The notes beneath the pieces were generated by a model. It saw only the letters and a list, made by a program, of their open reading frames with translations. It ran no database searches and was not told the origin of the DNA. A stretch of DNA of 64,000 bases from Kribbella rubisoli (GTDB taxonomy: Bacteria; Actinomycetota; Actinomycetes; Propionibacteriales; Kribbellaceae). The stretch's first letter is position 1, and every line of letters begins with the position of its first letter. The position numbers were made by a program, and so were the translations under genes. Shown here piece after piece: positions 26,098 through 33,899 of this stretch. The stretch lies in assembly GCF_004217145.1 (NCBI RefSeq), contig NZ_SHKR01000016.1, positions 62,001-126,000 on the forward strand, given 5' to 3'.

Positions 26098-26172
26098 AGC
26101 CGCGCCAACCAAGGTTCGGGTCGTACCCCGCCCCTCCCCGTGACGGAGCAAGCCCCGCCCTTCGACGGCGAT

Positions 26173-26254
26173 CTCGGGGGTCAGCCCCCCAGATGGGGGG
26201 TTCGGCCCCTGCGTGCAGACCGCGAACCGACCACCTCAGGGGTTGACCCCCGAG
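26173..26254. repeat. Long inverted repeat with internal GC hairpin
   Basis: CTCGGGGGTCAGCCCC (26173-26188) pairs with GGGGTTGACCCCCGAG (26239-26254) at 15 of 16 positions. Inside the left arm is the perfect CCCCCC-AGAT-GGGGGG hairpin. It lies in the gene-free region. Confidence 0.7.
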
Positions 26255-26410
26255 AAGGCCGGGGCCCGGCCTGCGGACAGGCCAAGCAGCCAACCTGTCT
26301 GGCCGTGGCACTAGTGCCGTATCAACGAACGTTGGGGTCGTAACGCGCACCAGGCCCGGCGACGTCGACGGCGTGGCCGTGCTCGGTCAGAGGAGTGGAT
26401 ATCCGCCGTC

Positions 26411-26452
26411 GTTGTGCCTTCTCTGCTGGTGTGCGAGCAGAGAAGGCACAAC
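26411..26452. terminator. 17-bp perfect hairpin between convergent genes
   Basis: GTTGTGCCTTCTCTGCT and its exact complement are separated by 8 bases. Weaker pairing continues outside (GAGTGGATA and TTATCCGCTC). It sits 73 bases after the end of the hydrolase gene, which is read in the opposite direction. A bidirectional terminator is the simplest reading; a palindromic repeat element is the alternative. Confidence 0.65.
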
Positions 26453-26525
26453 TCGCGGGGTTATCCGCTCGTGTTGCCGAAGCCGGGGAGATGGGGTTGC
26501 AACCGCAACGTTTCTTGCGGCAGCA

Positions 26526-27440
26526 CTAAAGGAGATCCCCGCAGAAGAAGCGGATGGAGCGGTTGACCAACTGAGGGCGTTCCCAGGGCATGAAGTGCCC
26601 GGCGCCTTTGACCCAGAACGGTCCGACGCCCTCCGGGAAGGCCAGTGCGCAGCGTTCCTCGGCGTACTCGCCGACGGTGACCTGGTCCGCGCCGATCAGC
26701 ACCAAGGCCCGTTGCTGCACCGGGCGATCGATCAGCTCCGGCGCGGACAGCGGCCGGGTGCCCATCAGCACCTCGTAGTCGGCGAAGGACGCGCGCAGGC
26801 GGGCCGCGTCACCGAACGGCTCGGTCAGGAACGCCAGGTCGTCCTCGTCGAAGGCATCAGGCGGGCACCAGAGACGATGCCCGTAGAACTCGCCGATGTA
26901 GCGCCGCCGCCGTTCGGGCGTATCCAATTCGGCGACCAGCTCATCGGCGTGGTGGCCCTGACGACGCTGGTAGTCGTAGACGGCGGGCTTGGGTCGGCCG
27001 GCCGGGATGCCGGCCGCCGCGAACGCGTCCGGCAGATCGGGCATCGAGTCGTCCAGGATCACCAGCCGGTCCACGCGCTCGGGGTGCCGGTTGGCCAGAT
27101 CGATGGAGATCATAGCGCCCAGGTCGTGCCCGGCGACGACGGCACGCTCCCAGCCGAGTACGTCGAACAGCCCGGTCAGGTCGCTGTTGAACGCGTTGAA
27201 GTCGTAGAAGTCGTCCGGCGCGAAATCGGAATCGCCGTACCCGCGCAGGTCCGGCGCGACCACGTCGAACCCGGCCTCGGCCAGCGGGATCAGATTGTGC
27301 GACCAGATCCGGCTCGTGCACGGAAACCCGTGGACCAGCAGCAGCGGTACGCCGCCCGCGCCGCGTCGCCGCACCGCGAGTCGATGCCCGGCACGCACTT
27401 CGATCCGCTCAGCCGCAACGACCTCAACAGGAAGCACCAT
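26526..27440 (-). CDS. Alpha/beta hydrolase, epoxide hydrolase/dehalogenase type
   Basis: A 304-residue alpha/beta-fold enzyme. The oxyanion motif HGFP is at 37-40 and the nucleophile motif GHDLGA has Asp106 rather than Ser, which points to epoxide hydrolase, haloalkane or fluoroacetate dehalogenase chemistry. The catalytic His is His282 in GAGHFMPWE. DLRGYGDSD is typical of the group. It is cytosolic with no signal peptide, and divergent from the DJ-1 gene. An inverted repeat CGGTCA-N9-TGACCG (27463-27483) lies in the intergenic space. Confidence 0.88.
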   Translation of the reverse strand: MVLPVEVVAAERIEVRAGHRLAVRRRGAGGVPLLLVHGFPCTSRIWSHNLIPLAEAGFDVVAPDLRGYGDSDFAPDDFYDFNAFNSDLTGLFDVLGWERAVVAGHDLGAMISIDLANRHPERVDRLVILDDSMPDLPDAFAAAGIPAGRPKPAVYDYQRRQGHHADELVAELDTPERRRRYIGEFYGHRLWCPPDAFDEDDLAFLTEPFGDAARLRASFADYEVLMGTRPLSAPELIDRPVQQRALVLIGADQVTVGEYAEERCALAFPEGVGPFWVKGAGHFMPWERPQLVNRSIRFFCGDLL

Positions 27441-27555
27441 GCTTTCGGTCTACACGACCACCCGGTCAGACGGGCCTTGACCGCGGTTGGAAGCGGGCAG
27501 AGGCTGGCTGGTGGGTGGGTATCTGACTGGTGTGTCTTCGAGAGGGAGTGGCCTG

Positions 27556-28116
27556 ATGGCGAAGGTACTGATTCTTACCGGTGACGCGGCGGAGGATCTC
27601 GAGGTGTTTTATCCCTATCAGCGCCTGCTGGAGGAGGGGTACGAGGTCGACATCGCGGCTCCTGCGGTGAAGAAGCTGCAGTTCGTGGTGCATGACTTCG
27701 TGGACGGGTTCGACACGTACACCGAGAAGCTCGGGCATACCTGGCAGGCGGATGTGGCGTTCGCGGATGTGGATCCGGCGGAGTACGTCGCGGTCGTGAT
27801 CCCGGGCGGCCGCGCTCCGGAGTACATCCGCAACGACGCGGACTGTCAGCGGATCGTGAAGCACTTCTATGGCGAGGCGAAGCCCGTCGCGCAGCTGTGT
27901 CACGGACCACTCATCCCAGCGGCGGCCGGTGTGCTGAACGGCCGCAAGACGTCGGCGTACCCGGCGCTCGCGCCGGACATCCGCGCCGGGGGAGCCGAGT
28001 GGGTCGACGGCGACGCGGTCGTCGACGGCACCGTGGTCTCCGGTCGCGCCTGGCCGGACCACCCGACCTGGATGCGGGCGTTCATGGCGATCCTGAAGGA
28101 GCACGCGCCGGCCTAG
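27556..28116 (+). CDS. DJ-1/PfpI-family protein
   Basis: A 186-residue class I glutamine amidotransferase-like protein. The nucleophile elbow is AQLCHGP with Cys115 followed by His, and the conserved acidic residue is Glu16 in AAEDLEVFYP. Family members are proteases, glyoxalases/deglycases or chaperones. ATG 27556, 8 bases after a GAGGGAG site, is preferred to the longer in-frame start at 27487, which would add unconserved sequence. It stands 70 bases before the aldolase operon and may be read into it. Confidence 0.9.
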   Translation: MAKVLILTGDAAEDLEVFYPYQRLLEEGYEVDIAAPAVKKLQFVVHDFVDGFDTYTEKLGHTWQADVAFADVDPAEYVAVVIPGGRAPEYIRNDADCQRIVKHFYGEAKPVAQLCHGPLIPAAAGVLNGRKTSAYPALAPDIRAGGAEWVDGDAVVDGTVVSGRAWPDHPTWMRAFMAILKEHAPA

Positions 28117-28186
28117 TCGCCCGGTTTGCAGCCTTTCTGCAGCGTTCGGAGAGGCAGGCTGGACGGAGCTACCGGGAGGAGTGAGC

Positions 28187-29044
28187 ATGCCGGTCGCACC
28201 GTTGAAGGAACTCGTCGACGAGGCCTTGGCCAAGGGGTACGCCGTTCCCGCGATCAACATCGTCGACGAGTTGAGCCTGCGAGCCGTCGTCGACGCGGCC
28301 GTGGAGCTGCGCTCGCCGCTGATCGTGCAGACGTCGGTGAAGACCGTGAAGTCGGTCGGGCGCGACGTACTCAAGGCGATGTTCGACGCGACCGTCGCGC
28401 CCGAGCCGGTGCCGGTCGCGCTGCACCTGGATCACTGCCCGGACCGCGAGGTGATCAGCTCCTGCCTCGCGGCCGGCTGGAACTCGGTGCTGTTCGACGC
28501 CTCCGCGCTGCCGGTCGAGGAGAACCAGCGGCAGACCGTCGAGGTCGTCGCCGAGGCCCGCAAGTACGGCGCTCACGTGGAAGGCGAGATCGAGGGCATC
28601 ACGGGGGTCGAGGACGGAGTCGGGTCCGACACGGAGTCGGAACGTCAATCCTTGGCGGTTGCCACTCGCTTCGTGGAGACGACCGGGGTCGATGTGTTCG
28701 CCCCGGCGATCGGCAACGCCCACGGCATCTACCGGTCGACACCCGAGCTGCACTCGCAGCGGATCACCGACCTGGTCGCCGCGACCGGCATCCCGATGGC
28801 GCTGCACGGCGGATCGGGACTGACGCCGGAGCAGTTCCGGGACCTGATCGGGCGGGGCTGCGCGAAGGTGAACATCTCCACGGCGCTCAAGGTCGCGTAC
28901 ATGAAGTCGTCGCTCGAGCATCTCGAGGAGGCGCGGGCGAAGGACAAGTGGGACCCGCCGACGCTGTTCCGGAACATCCACGCCGCAGTGAAGGCGATGA
29001 CCGTCGAGTACATCGAGATCTTCGGTAGCGGCGATCGCGCATGA
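28187..29044 (+). CDS. Class II ketose-bisphosphate aldolase
   Basis: A 285-residue zinc aldolase that cleaves or forms ketose phosphates with dihydroxyacetone phosphate. The catalytic Asp82 and zinc ligand His83 are in ALHLDHC, a further zinc ligand is in GNAHGIY, and the phosphate loop is LHGGSGL. GGGAGGA at 28174-28180 fixes ATG 28187 as the start. It is the first gene of a coupled operon with a HAD phosphatase and DhaL/DhaK. The size and motifs resemble GatY/KbaY/FbaA; the exact sugar is unknown. Confidence 0.92.
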   Translation: MPVAPLKELVDEALAKGYAVPAINIVDELSLRAVVDAAVELRSPLIVQTSVKTVKSVGRDVLKAMFDATVAPEPVPVALHLDHCPDREVISSCLAAGWNSVLFDASALPVEENQRQTVEVVAEARKYGAHVEGEIEGITGVEDGVGSDTESERQSLAVATRFVETTGVDVFAPAIGNAHGIYRSTPELHSQRITDLVAATGIPMALHGGSGLTPEQFRDLIGRGCAKVNISTALKVAYMKSSLEHLEEARAKDKWDPPTLFRNIHAAVKAMTVEYIEIFGSGDRA

Positions 29045-29829
29045 CCGCGCTCATCTTCGACTGCGACGGGGTGCTCGGCGACACCGAACGCGACGGGCAT
29101 CTGCCGGCGTTCAACGCGACGTTCGAGCACTTCGGCCTTCCGGTGCGCTGGTCGGTCGAGGACTACGGCCGGCTGCTGAAGATCGGCGGCGGCAAGGAAC
29201 GCCTGGCCACGTTGCTCGACGATCCCGACGTGGTGAAGGCGGCCGGCTCGCCGTCGACCGACGACGAACGTACGCAGGTTGTCGCGGCCTGGCATCAGTA
29301 CAAGACCAAGGCGTTCACCGACCTCATCGCGGCCGGTGTCGTTCCGCCGCGTCCCGGCGTACGGCGAATCATCACCGAGGCGCTGCGGGAGGGCTGGACT
29401 GTTGCCGTCGCGTCGACCTCGGCCGGGCCGTCGGTACGTGCTGTGCTGACCGGAGCGGTCGGTGCGGACGTCGCGGCGCGGGTGCCCGTGTTCGCGGGGG
29501 ACGTCGTACCGCGGAAGAAGCCGGACCCGGCGGTGTACGAGCTGGCCGTGCATCAGCTCGCGCTGGTCCGGGATCACACGCTCGTCATCGAGGACTCGAG
29601 CAACGGCCTGCTCGCCGCGTCCGGAGCCGGACTGTCCACTGTCGTGACCGTGTCCGGATACACGCGCGACGAGGACTTCTCCGGAGCGGCGCTGGTCGTC
29701 TCAAGTCTCGGCGATCCCGAGGGTGAGCAGCTCGAGGTACTCGCGGACCCCTGGAACATCGGCCCCGTCAGCGCGCTCACGCTGACCGAGCTCGCCGAAC
29801 TGGCCGGTCGCAAAGGAGGGCAGACATGA
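29041..29829 (+). CDS. HAD-superfamily phosphatase/phosphomutase (CbbY-like)
   Basis: A 262-residue HAD hydrolase. The nucleophile motif is FDCDGVLGDTE (Asp7, Asp9), the Thr/Ser motif is VASTSAG, the Lys is in RKKPDP and the acidic pair in VIEDSSNG. A helical cap lies between residues 15 and 90. It is coupled to the aldolase by ATGA and ends 4 bases into dhaL. Being sandwiched between an aldolase and a ketose kinase, it probably acts on a sugar phosphate of that pathway. Confidence 0.92.
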   Translation: MTALIFDCDGVLGDTERDGHLPAFNATFEHFGLPVRWSVEDYGRLLKIGGGKERLATLLDDPDVVKAAGSPSTDDERTQVVAAWHQYKTKAFTDLIAAGVVPPRPGVRRIITEALREGWTVAVASTSAGPSVRAVLTGAVGADVAARVPVFAGDVVPRKKPDPAVYELAVHQLALVRDHTLVIEDSSNGLLAASGAGLSTVVTVSGYTRDEDFSGAALVVSSLGDPEGEQLEVLADPWNIGPVSALTLTELAELAGRKGGQT

Positions 29830-30470
29830 GTGACAGCTGGAGTGATGTCGACCTGGTCATGACCACGATCATCGACACCTGCCTCACCAACGAGAAGTAC
29901 TTCGGTGACCTCGACTCGGTCGTCGGCGACGGCGACTTCGGGTACTCGCTGGCCCGCGGCTTCGAGAAACTCCAGGCCCAGTACGGCGAGTTGGACCGGA
30001 CCGATATCGGCACGTTCTTCAAGAAGGTCGGGATGCTGGTCACGTCCCGGATCGGCGGGACCTCCGGACCGATCTGGGGAACGGGATTCCTGCGCGCCGG
30101 GATGACAGCCGGCGCGACGACGGTCCTCGACGGCGCGACCGTCGTCGCGATGCTTCGCTCCGCGATCGCGGGGATCATGGCCCGCGGCGGCGCCTCGTTG
30201 GGTGAAAAGACTCTTCTCGATGCGCTCGTCCCGATGACCGACGTCATCGAGGCGGCGCTCGCGGACGGGGTGAGCAGCGACGAGGTCGTGGACCGCGCCG
30301 CAGTGGCCGCCCGGTCGGCGGCCGACGCGACGATCGACCTGGTCGCCAAGCGCGGCCGGGCCGCCTACACCGGCGAACGCAGCCGGGGATCGGTCGACGC
30401 CGGGGCCACCGCCGTCGCCGTGCTGATGGAGCAGATCGCAGAGAAGTGGAAGGGGAGGAACTCCGGATGA
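29826..30470 (+). CDS. dhaL: DhaL-type ATP-binding subunit of a dihydroxyacetone-like kinase
   Basis: A 214-residue all-helical subunit that binds Mg-ATP/ADP and phosphorylates the ketose held by DhaK. The nucleotide motif reads VVGDGDFGYSL; the usual His after GDGD is Phe here. GTSGPIWGTGF and DAGATAVAVL are further DhaL hallmarks. No DhaM phosphotransferase is present, so either ATP is used directly or DhaM is elsewhere. It overlaps the genes on both sides by 4 bases. Confidence 0.9.
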   Translation: MSDSWSDVDLVMTTIIDTCLTNEKYFGDLDSVVGDGDFGYSLARGFEKLQAQYGELDRTDIGTFFKKVGMLVTSRIGGTSGPIWGTGFLRAGMTAGATTVLDGATVVAMLRSAIAGIMARGGASLGEKTLLDALVPMTDVIEAALADGVSSDEVVDRAAVAARSAADATIDLVAKRGRAAYTGERSRGSVDAGATAVAVLMEQIAEKWKGRNSG

Positions 30471-31462
30471 AGAAGTTCGTCAACGATCCCAAGAACTACG
30501 TGCCGGAGATGCTGCAGGGCATCGCACTGGCGAACCCCGAGACCTTGAAGTACGTCCCGGAGTACAACCTGATCATGCGGACCGACGCGCCACGCGACGA
30601 CAAGGTCTCGATCATCCAGGGCTCAGGCTCCGGGCACGAGCCGGCGCACGTGATGACCGTCGGCAAGGGCATGCTCGATGCCGCCTGTCCCGGTGACGTC
30701 TTCGCCGCGCCGCCGATGGACTACGTGTACGAGACCACCAAGCTGCTCGCATCGCCGAAGGGCGTGTTGCTCCTGGTGAACAACTACACCGGCGACCGGA
30801 TGGCGTTCGACATGTCGCAGGAGCTCAGTGCCGCGGACGGGCTGACCGTGAAGACGCTGATCATCGACGACGACGTTGCTGTGAAGGACTCGACGTACAC
30901 GGTCGGTCGGCGTGGTGTCGCGGGCAACTTCTTCGTGATGAAGGCGGTCGGCGCGGCCTCGGAGCAGGGTGCGGACCTGGACGAGTTGGTCCGGATCGGC
31001 GAGAAGGTCAACTCGGTCACGCGAACGATGGGGATGGCGCTCACCGCCTGTACGCCGCCGGCCAAGGGCTCGCCGCTGTTCGAGCTCGGCCCTGATGAGA
31101 TGGAGATGGGTGTCGGCATCCACGGCGAGCCGGGCCGCAGTCGCGAGCCGCTCGCATCGGCGAACGACATCATCGACCAGATGCTCGAGGCGGTCCGCTC
31201 CGACCTGCCGTACGAGTCGGGCGACAATGTCGCGCTGATGATCAACGGCCTCGGCGGTACGCCGATCAGCGAGCTGTACCTGCTCTACGGCCGGGCGCAC
31301 AAGGTGCTCACCGATCAGGGCATCAACGTACGGCGCAACTACGTCGGTGAGTACTGCACCTCGCTCGACATGGCGGGCGCGTCGGTGACGTTGGTGAAGC
31401 TCGACGACGAGATCGACGGCCTGTTGTCAGCGCCTGCGGAGATCGCGATTCGCGTGTTCTGA
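30467..31462 (+). CDS. dhaK: DhaK-type substrate-binding subunit of a dihydroxyacetone-like kinase
   Basis: A 331-residue subunit that binds the ketose covalently through a His. His219 in GVGIHGEPG is that residue, and GSGSGHEPAH and LLLVNNYTGDRM are substrate and domain motifs. ATG 30467 follows GGGAGG and overlaps the dhaL stop. Dihydroxyacetone is the classic substrate. Four-carbon ketoses such as erythrulose are used by related two-subunit kinases, and the aldolase/HAD context leaves both open. The 3' end overlaps the convergent regulator by 36 bases. Confidence 0.93.
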   Translation: MKKFVNDPKNYVPEMLQGIALANPETLKYVPEYNLIMRTDAPRDDKVSIIQGSGSGHEPAHVMTVGKGMLDAACPGDVFAAPPMDYVYETTKLLASPKGVLLLVNNYTGDRMAFDMSQELSAADGLTVKTLIIDDDVAVKDSTYTVGRRGVAGNFFVMKAVGAASEQGADLDELVRIGEKVNSVTRTMGMALTACTPPAKGSPLFELGPDEMEMGVGIHGEPGRSREPLASANDIIDQMLEAVRSDLPYESGDNVALMINGLGGTPISELYLLYGRAHKVLTDQGINVRRNYVGEYCTSLDMAGASVTLVKLDDEIDGLLSAPAEIAIRVF

Positions 31463-32689
31463 GAGGCCGTAGTCCGCGCGCAGCCGGCGTACTTCGGACT
31501 GGGTCGACGGCCACAGCGGAGAGGTCGGCGAGAGCAGGGTCAGCTGGTGTTCCCAGGCGCTGAGGTCGTTCACGCCGGCGTACGAGCGGGTCCACGCGAC
31601 GACCAGGTCGACGTCGTGGGTCCGCAGTACGTCGGCCCGCATGCGGTTCTCGAGCCGGTTCCGTACGGCGACGACTGCTGGCGCGTCGGATTGCGGGAGG
31701 AGCGGGCCGGCGTAGCGACGGAGCGCCGACGAGAGCAGGTGGGAGTCGAGGTCGTCGGCCGTCTCGAGCCAGTCCGCGGCAATGTCGCGGCGGAACCTGT
31801 ACGGACGGGAGTCGAGGACGTCCGCGCCGAGGAGTGCGCGCAGGCGGGTCATCTCGCCGCGCAGAGAGGAGCGATGATCGGCCTCGCCGTACAGCGCGTC
31901 GGAGAGTTCTTCGGCGGTGAGGCCTTCGGGGTGTTCGGCCAGCAGTACGACGATGTCGCTGTGTCGCCGGCTGAGTCGGAGGTCGCGGTCGTCGACGCGT
32001 ACTTCGGCGTCCGGGCGTCCGAGCGCTGAGATGCGGACGCGATAGCCGGTATCGCCGTTCAGTTTGCGGAGGATGGTCAGCCGACCGAGCTCGGCCTCGG
32101 CCATCCGGGCGGCGGCGCGGACGAGCGCGAGGGATTGGGGTGAGCTCGCGTCGGCGCCGCCGGTGATGTCGACGACGCCGAGAACGCGTTGCGTGTCCGG
32201 GTCGTAGATCGGGGCCGCCGCGCAGGACCACGGCTGCACCAGGACCGTGAAGTGTTCGGCCGATCGGATCTGGACCGGCGCGGTCACCTCGAGCGACGTA
32301 CCGAGCGCGTTGGTGCCGACCTGTCGCTCGGCCCACCAGGCGCCCTCACTGAAGTGGATGCCGTCGGCTGCGCGCAGTGCGTCGGGTCGGCCGCACACCC
32401 ACAGCAGCCGGCCGCCGCTGTCGCCGACGGCCATCACACAGTCGCTGTCCACAGCTGCCCGGCCGAGGACGTCGTACAGCATCGGGAAGACGGCCGAGAG
32501 TGGATGTTCGGCGCGATAGGTGGCGAGTTCGTTGCCTTGGAAGGCAAAAGGCGCTGCCGTATCGGCGCGCAGCCCAGCGGCGACCGAGCGGTCCCAGGAG
32601 GCCGCGACCAGCCCGCGCACGGGCTGTTTCTCCCCACCCTCGACGAACTCTTCGTGTCGCCGGTGCAGCCATCGATCGATGGATTCCAC
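31427..32689 (-). CDS. GAF-domain transcriptional regulator (DhaR/AcoR-like N-terminus)
   Basis: A 420-residue cytosolic regulator. The N-terminal half has ASWDRSVAAG and a GAF domain with GGRLLWVCGRPDALRAADGI, then GTNALGTSLE and WSCAAAPIYDPDTQRVLGVV, as in AcoR/DhaR regulators. There is no sigma-54 ATPase domain. The C-terminal half instead looks like a winged-helix signal domain (SRRHSDIVVLLAEHPEGLTA, then SLRGEMTRLRALLG). It is convergent with and overlaps dhaK, so it probably regulates the aldolase-dha operon or the copper-domain gene across its own promoter. Confidence 0.85.
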   Translation of the reverse strand: MESIDRWLHRRHEEFVEGGEKQPVRGLVAASWDRSVAAGLRADTAAPFAFQGNELATYRAEHPLSAVFPMLYDVLGRAAVDSDCVMAVGDSGGRLLWVCGRPDALRAADGIHFSEGAWWAERQVGTNALGTSLEVTAPVQIRSAEHFTVLVQPWSCAAAPIYDPDTQRVLGVVDITGGADASSPQSLALVRAAARMAEAELGRLTILRKLNGDTGYRVRISALGRPDAEVRVDDRDLRLSRRHSDIVVLLAEHPEGLTAEELSDALYGEADHRSSLRGEMTRLRALLGADVLDSRPYRFRRDIAADWLETADDLDSHLLSSALRRYAGPLLPQSDAPAVVAVRNRLENRMRADVLRTHDVDLVVAWTRSYAGVNDLSAWEHQLTLLSPTSPLWPSTQSEVRRLRADYGLSEHANRDLRRR

Positions 32690-32827
32690 CTGTCCAAGAC
32701 AACTGCCGAACCCCGCGAAAGTCCAGACCCGCAGCGACGGGGGTCCGACACGCGGAGTAATCGCGCGGACCGTAGTTGGTTCCTAAACTGGGAGCGCGAG
32801 GATGACGGGTCGCCGGGGAGGTCGCGG

Positions 32828-33898
32828 ATGGCGGGACTGCCGGGTGGCCGTTATGACCGCGCGGCTGCGTCCCGGGTGCTCGCCGAGGTCGCGGGCCGTG
32901 CTGCGTTCGGGCAGGTGGGTCTTGGTGGTGTGCGCCGGCTCGAGCCTGAGGTTGTGCCGCTCGACGGTCAGCTGAGTGCGCCGCAGTTGGAGTATGTGGA
33001 TCAGCGGATGCGGCCGTGTCCGCCTGCCTTGGTGGTGAGTGCTACCTCGAAGGTCAGTTGGCGAGACAGCGGCGGGGTCGCGAATGTCGCTCACTGCGGT
33101 CCGCTCGGGCCGATCGTGCCCGTGGTGGCGCGGGAGGCGACGCTGGCCATGTGGCAGGCGCTCGTGGGGCTGGATGCTGCGGCGTTGACGGATGACGATC
33201 GCGCGGTGATGGACGCGACGACGACCGACAAGGATCCGGTGGAGATCCTCCGGGTCGGGATCGATACGACGTCGCGGGCCCTGGTGCAGCACGCGTACCT
33301 TGCGGATCAGACGCCGTACCGGAGCGCCGCTGAGTTCGCGCGGGGGTTGCGGGATTCGGGGATCTTCTCCGTGGTGGCGAACACCTGGTTCTGGGGTCTG
33401 CAGTCGTCGACGTTCCGGCGCGGGATGATCCCGGTGCGGCTGGTCGCGCAGGACGACGGGACGGTGCGGTACGCCGCGGAGACGGTCGACGTACTGCGGG
33501 AGATGAAGCAGACCGCGATCGCGGACGCGCACGAGCGGCAGTACGCGTTGTTGCCGGCGGGGGAGCAGCCGCGGTGCCTGGCCAACATGTCCGTGGACGG
33601 GGTGCGGTTGCTGCCCGGGGTGGTGGACACGTTCGTGGAGACGTTCGTTCAGTTGCTCGAGTTGGTGGAGATTGGGGAGACCGGCATGGACACTGCCGAT
33701 GAGGTTTTCGAGGTACCGGACATGACGTGCTCGCACTGCACGAACACGATCACCGGCGTGCTGGAAGCGCTCGGGGTCCGGGTCGCGGGGATCGACCTGG
33801 ACACGAAGGAGGTCGTGGCGGCGTTCCCGTCCGACGAGGTCCGCGCGCAGAGCTTCGAGGCGATCCGGGGGCACGGGTACACCGTCGTACGGCGGTGA
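32828..33898 (+). CDS. Unrecognised protein with C-terminal heavy-metal-associated (HMA) domain
   Basis: A 356-residue soluble protein. The last ~60 residues are an HMA domain with the copper-binding motif MTCSHC (Cys301, Cys304). The first ~285 residues match no family I know; visible landmarks are RMRPCPPALVVSAT, WRDSGGVANVAHCGP and NTWFWGLQSSTFRRGM. ATG 32828 follows GGGGAGG; the frame runs further upstream, but only antisense to the GAF regulator. It ends 1 base before the convergent copper ATPase. By context it may deliver or sense copper. Confidence 0.8.
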   Translation: MAGLPGGRYDRAAASRVLAEVAGRAAFGQVGLGGVRRLEPEVVPLDGQLSAPQLEYVDQRMRPCPPALVVSATSKVSWRDSGGVANVAHCGPLGPIVPVVAREATLAMWQALVGLDAAALTDDDRAVMDATTTDKDPVEILRVGIDTTSRALVQHAYLADQTPYRSAAEFARGLRDSGIFSVVANTWFWGLQSSTFRRGMIPVRLVAQDDGTVRYAAETVDVLREMKQTAIADAHERQYALLPAGEQPRCLANMSVDGVRLLPGVVDTFVETFVQLLELVEIGETGMDTADEVFEVPDMTCSHCTNTITGVLEALGVRVAGIDLDTKEVVAAFPSDEVRAQSFEAIRGHGYTVVRR

Positions 33899-33899
33899 G

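Larger units (their letters stand above)
26098..26525. other. Gene-free, repeat-rich intergenic region
   Basis: No convincing gene is present on either strand between the small protein and the convergent hydrolase. The stretch contains a near-perfect inverted repeat, a 17-bp perfect hairpin and an imperfect direct repeat (about 26106-26129 and 26319-26342, sharing GTT and GGTCGTA). Such density suggests remnants of a small non-autonomous mobile element plus a two-way terminator. Confidence 0.6.

Noticed and set aside
26140..26343. Short frame in the repeat-rich gap
   Set aside because: The translation follows the GC hairpins (PPRW, GPAC) and has no ribosome-binding site or family resemblance.
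32189..32827. Upstream in-frame extension of the HMA-domain gene
   Set aside because: It runs antisense to the GAF regulator, lacks a ribosome-binding site and adds Arg/Gly-rich shadow sequence; ATG 32828 has a good GGGGAGG site.
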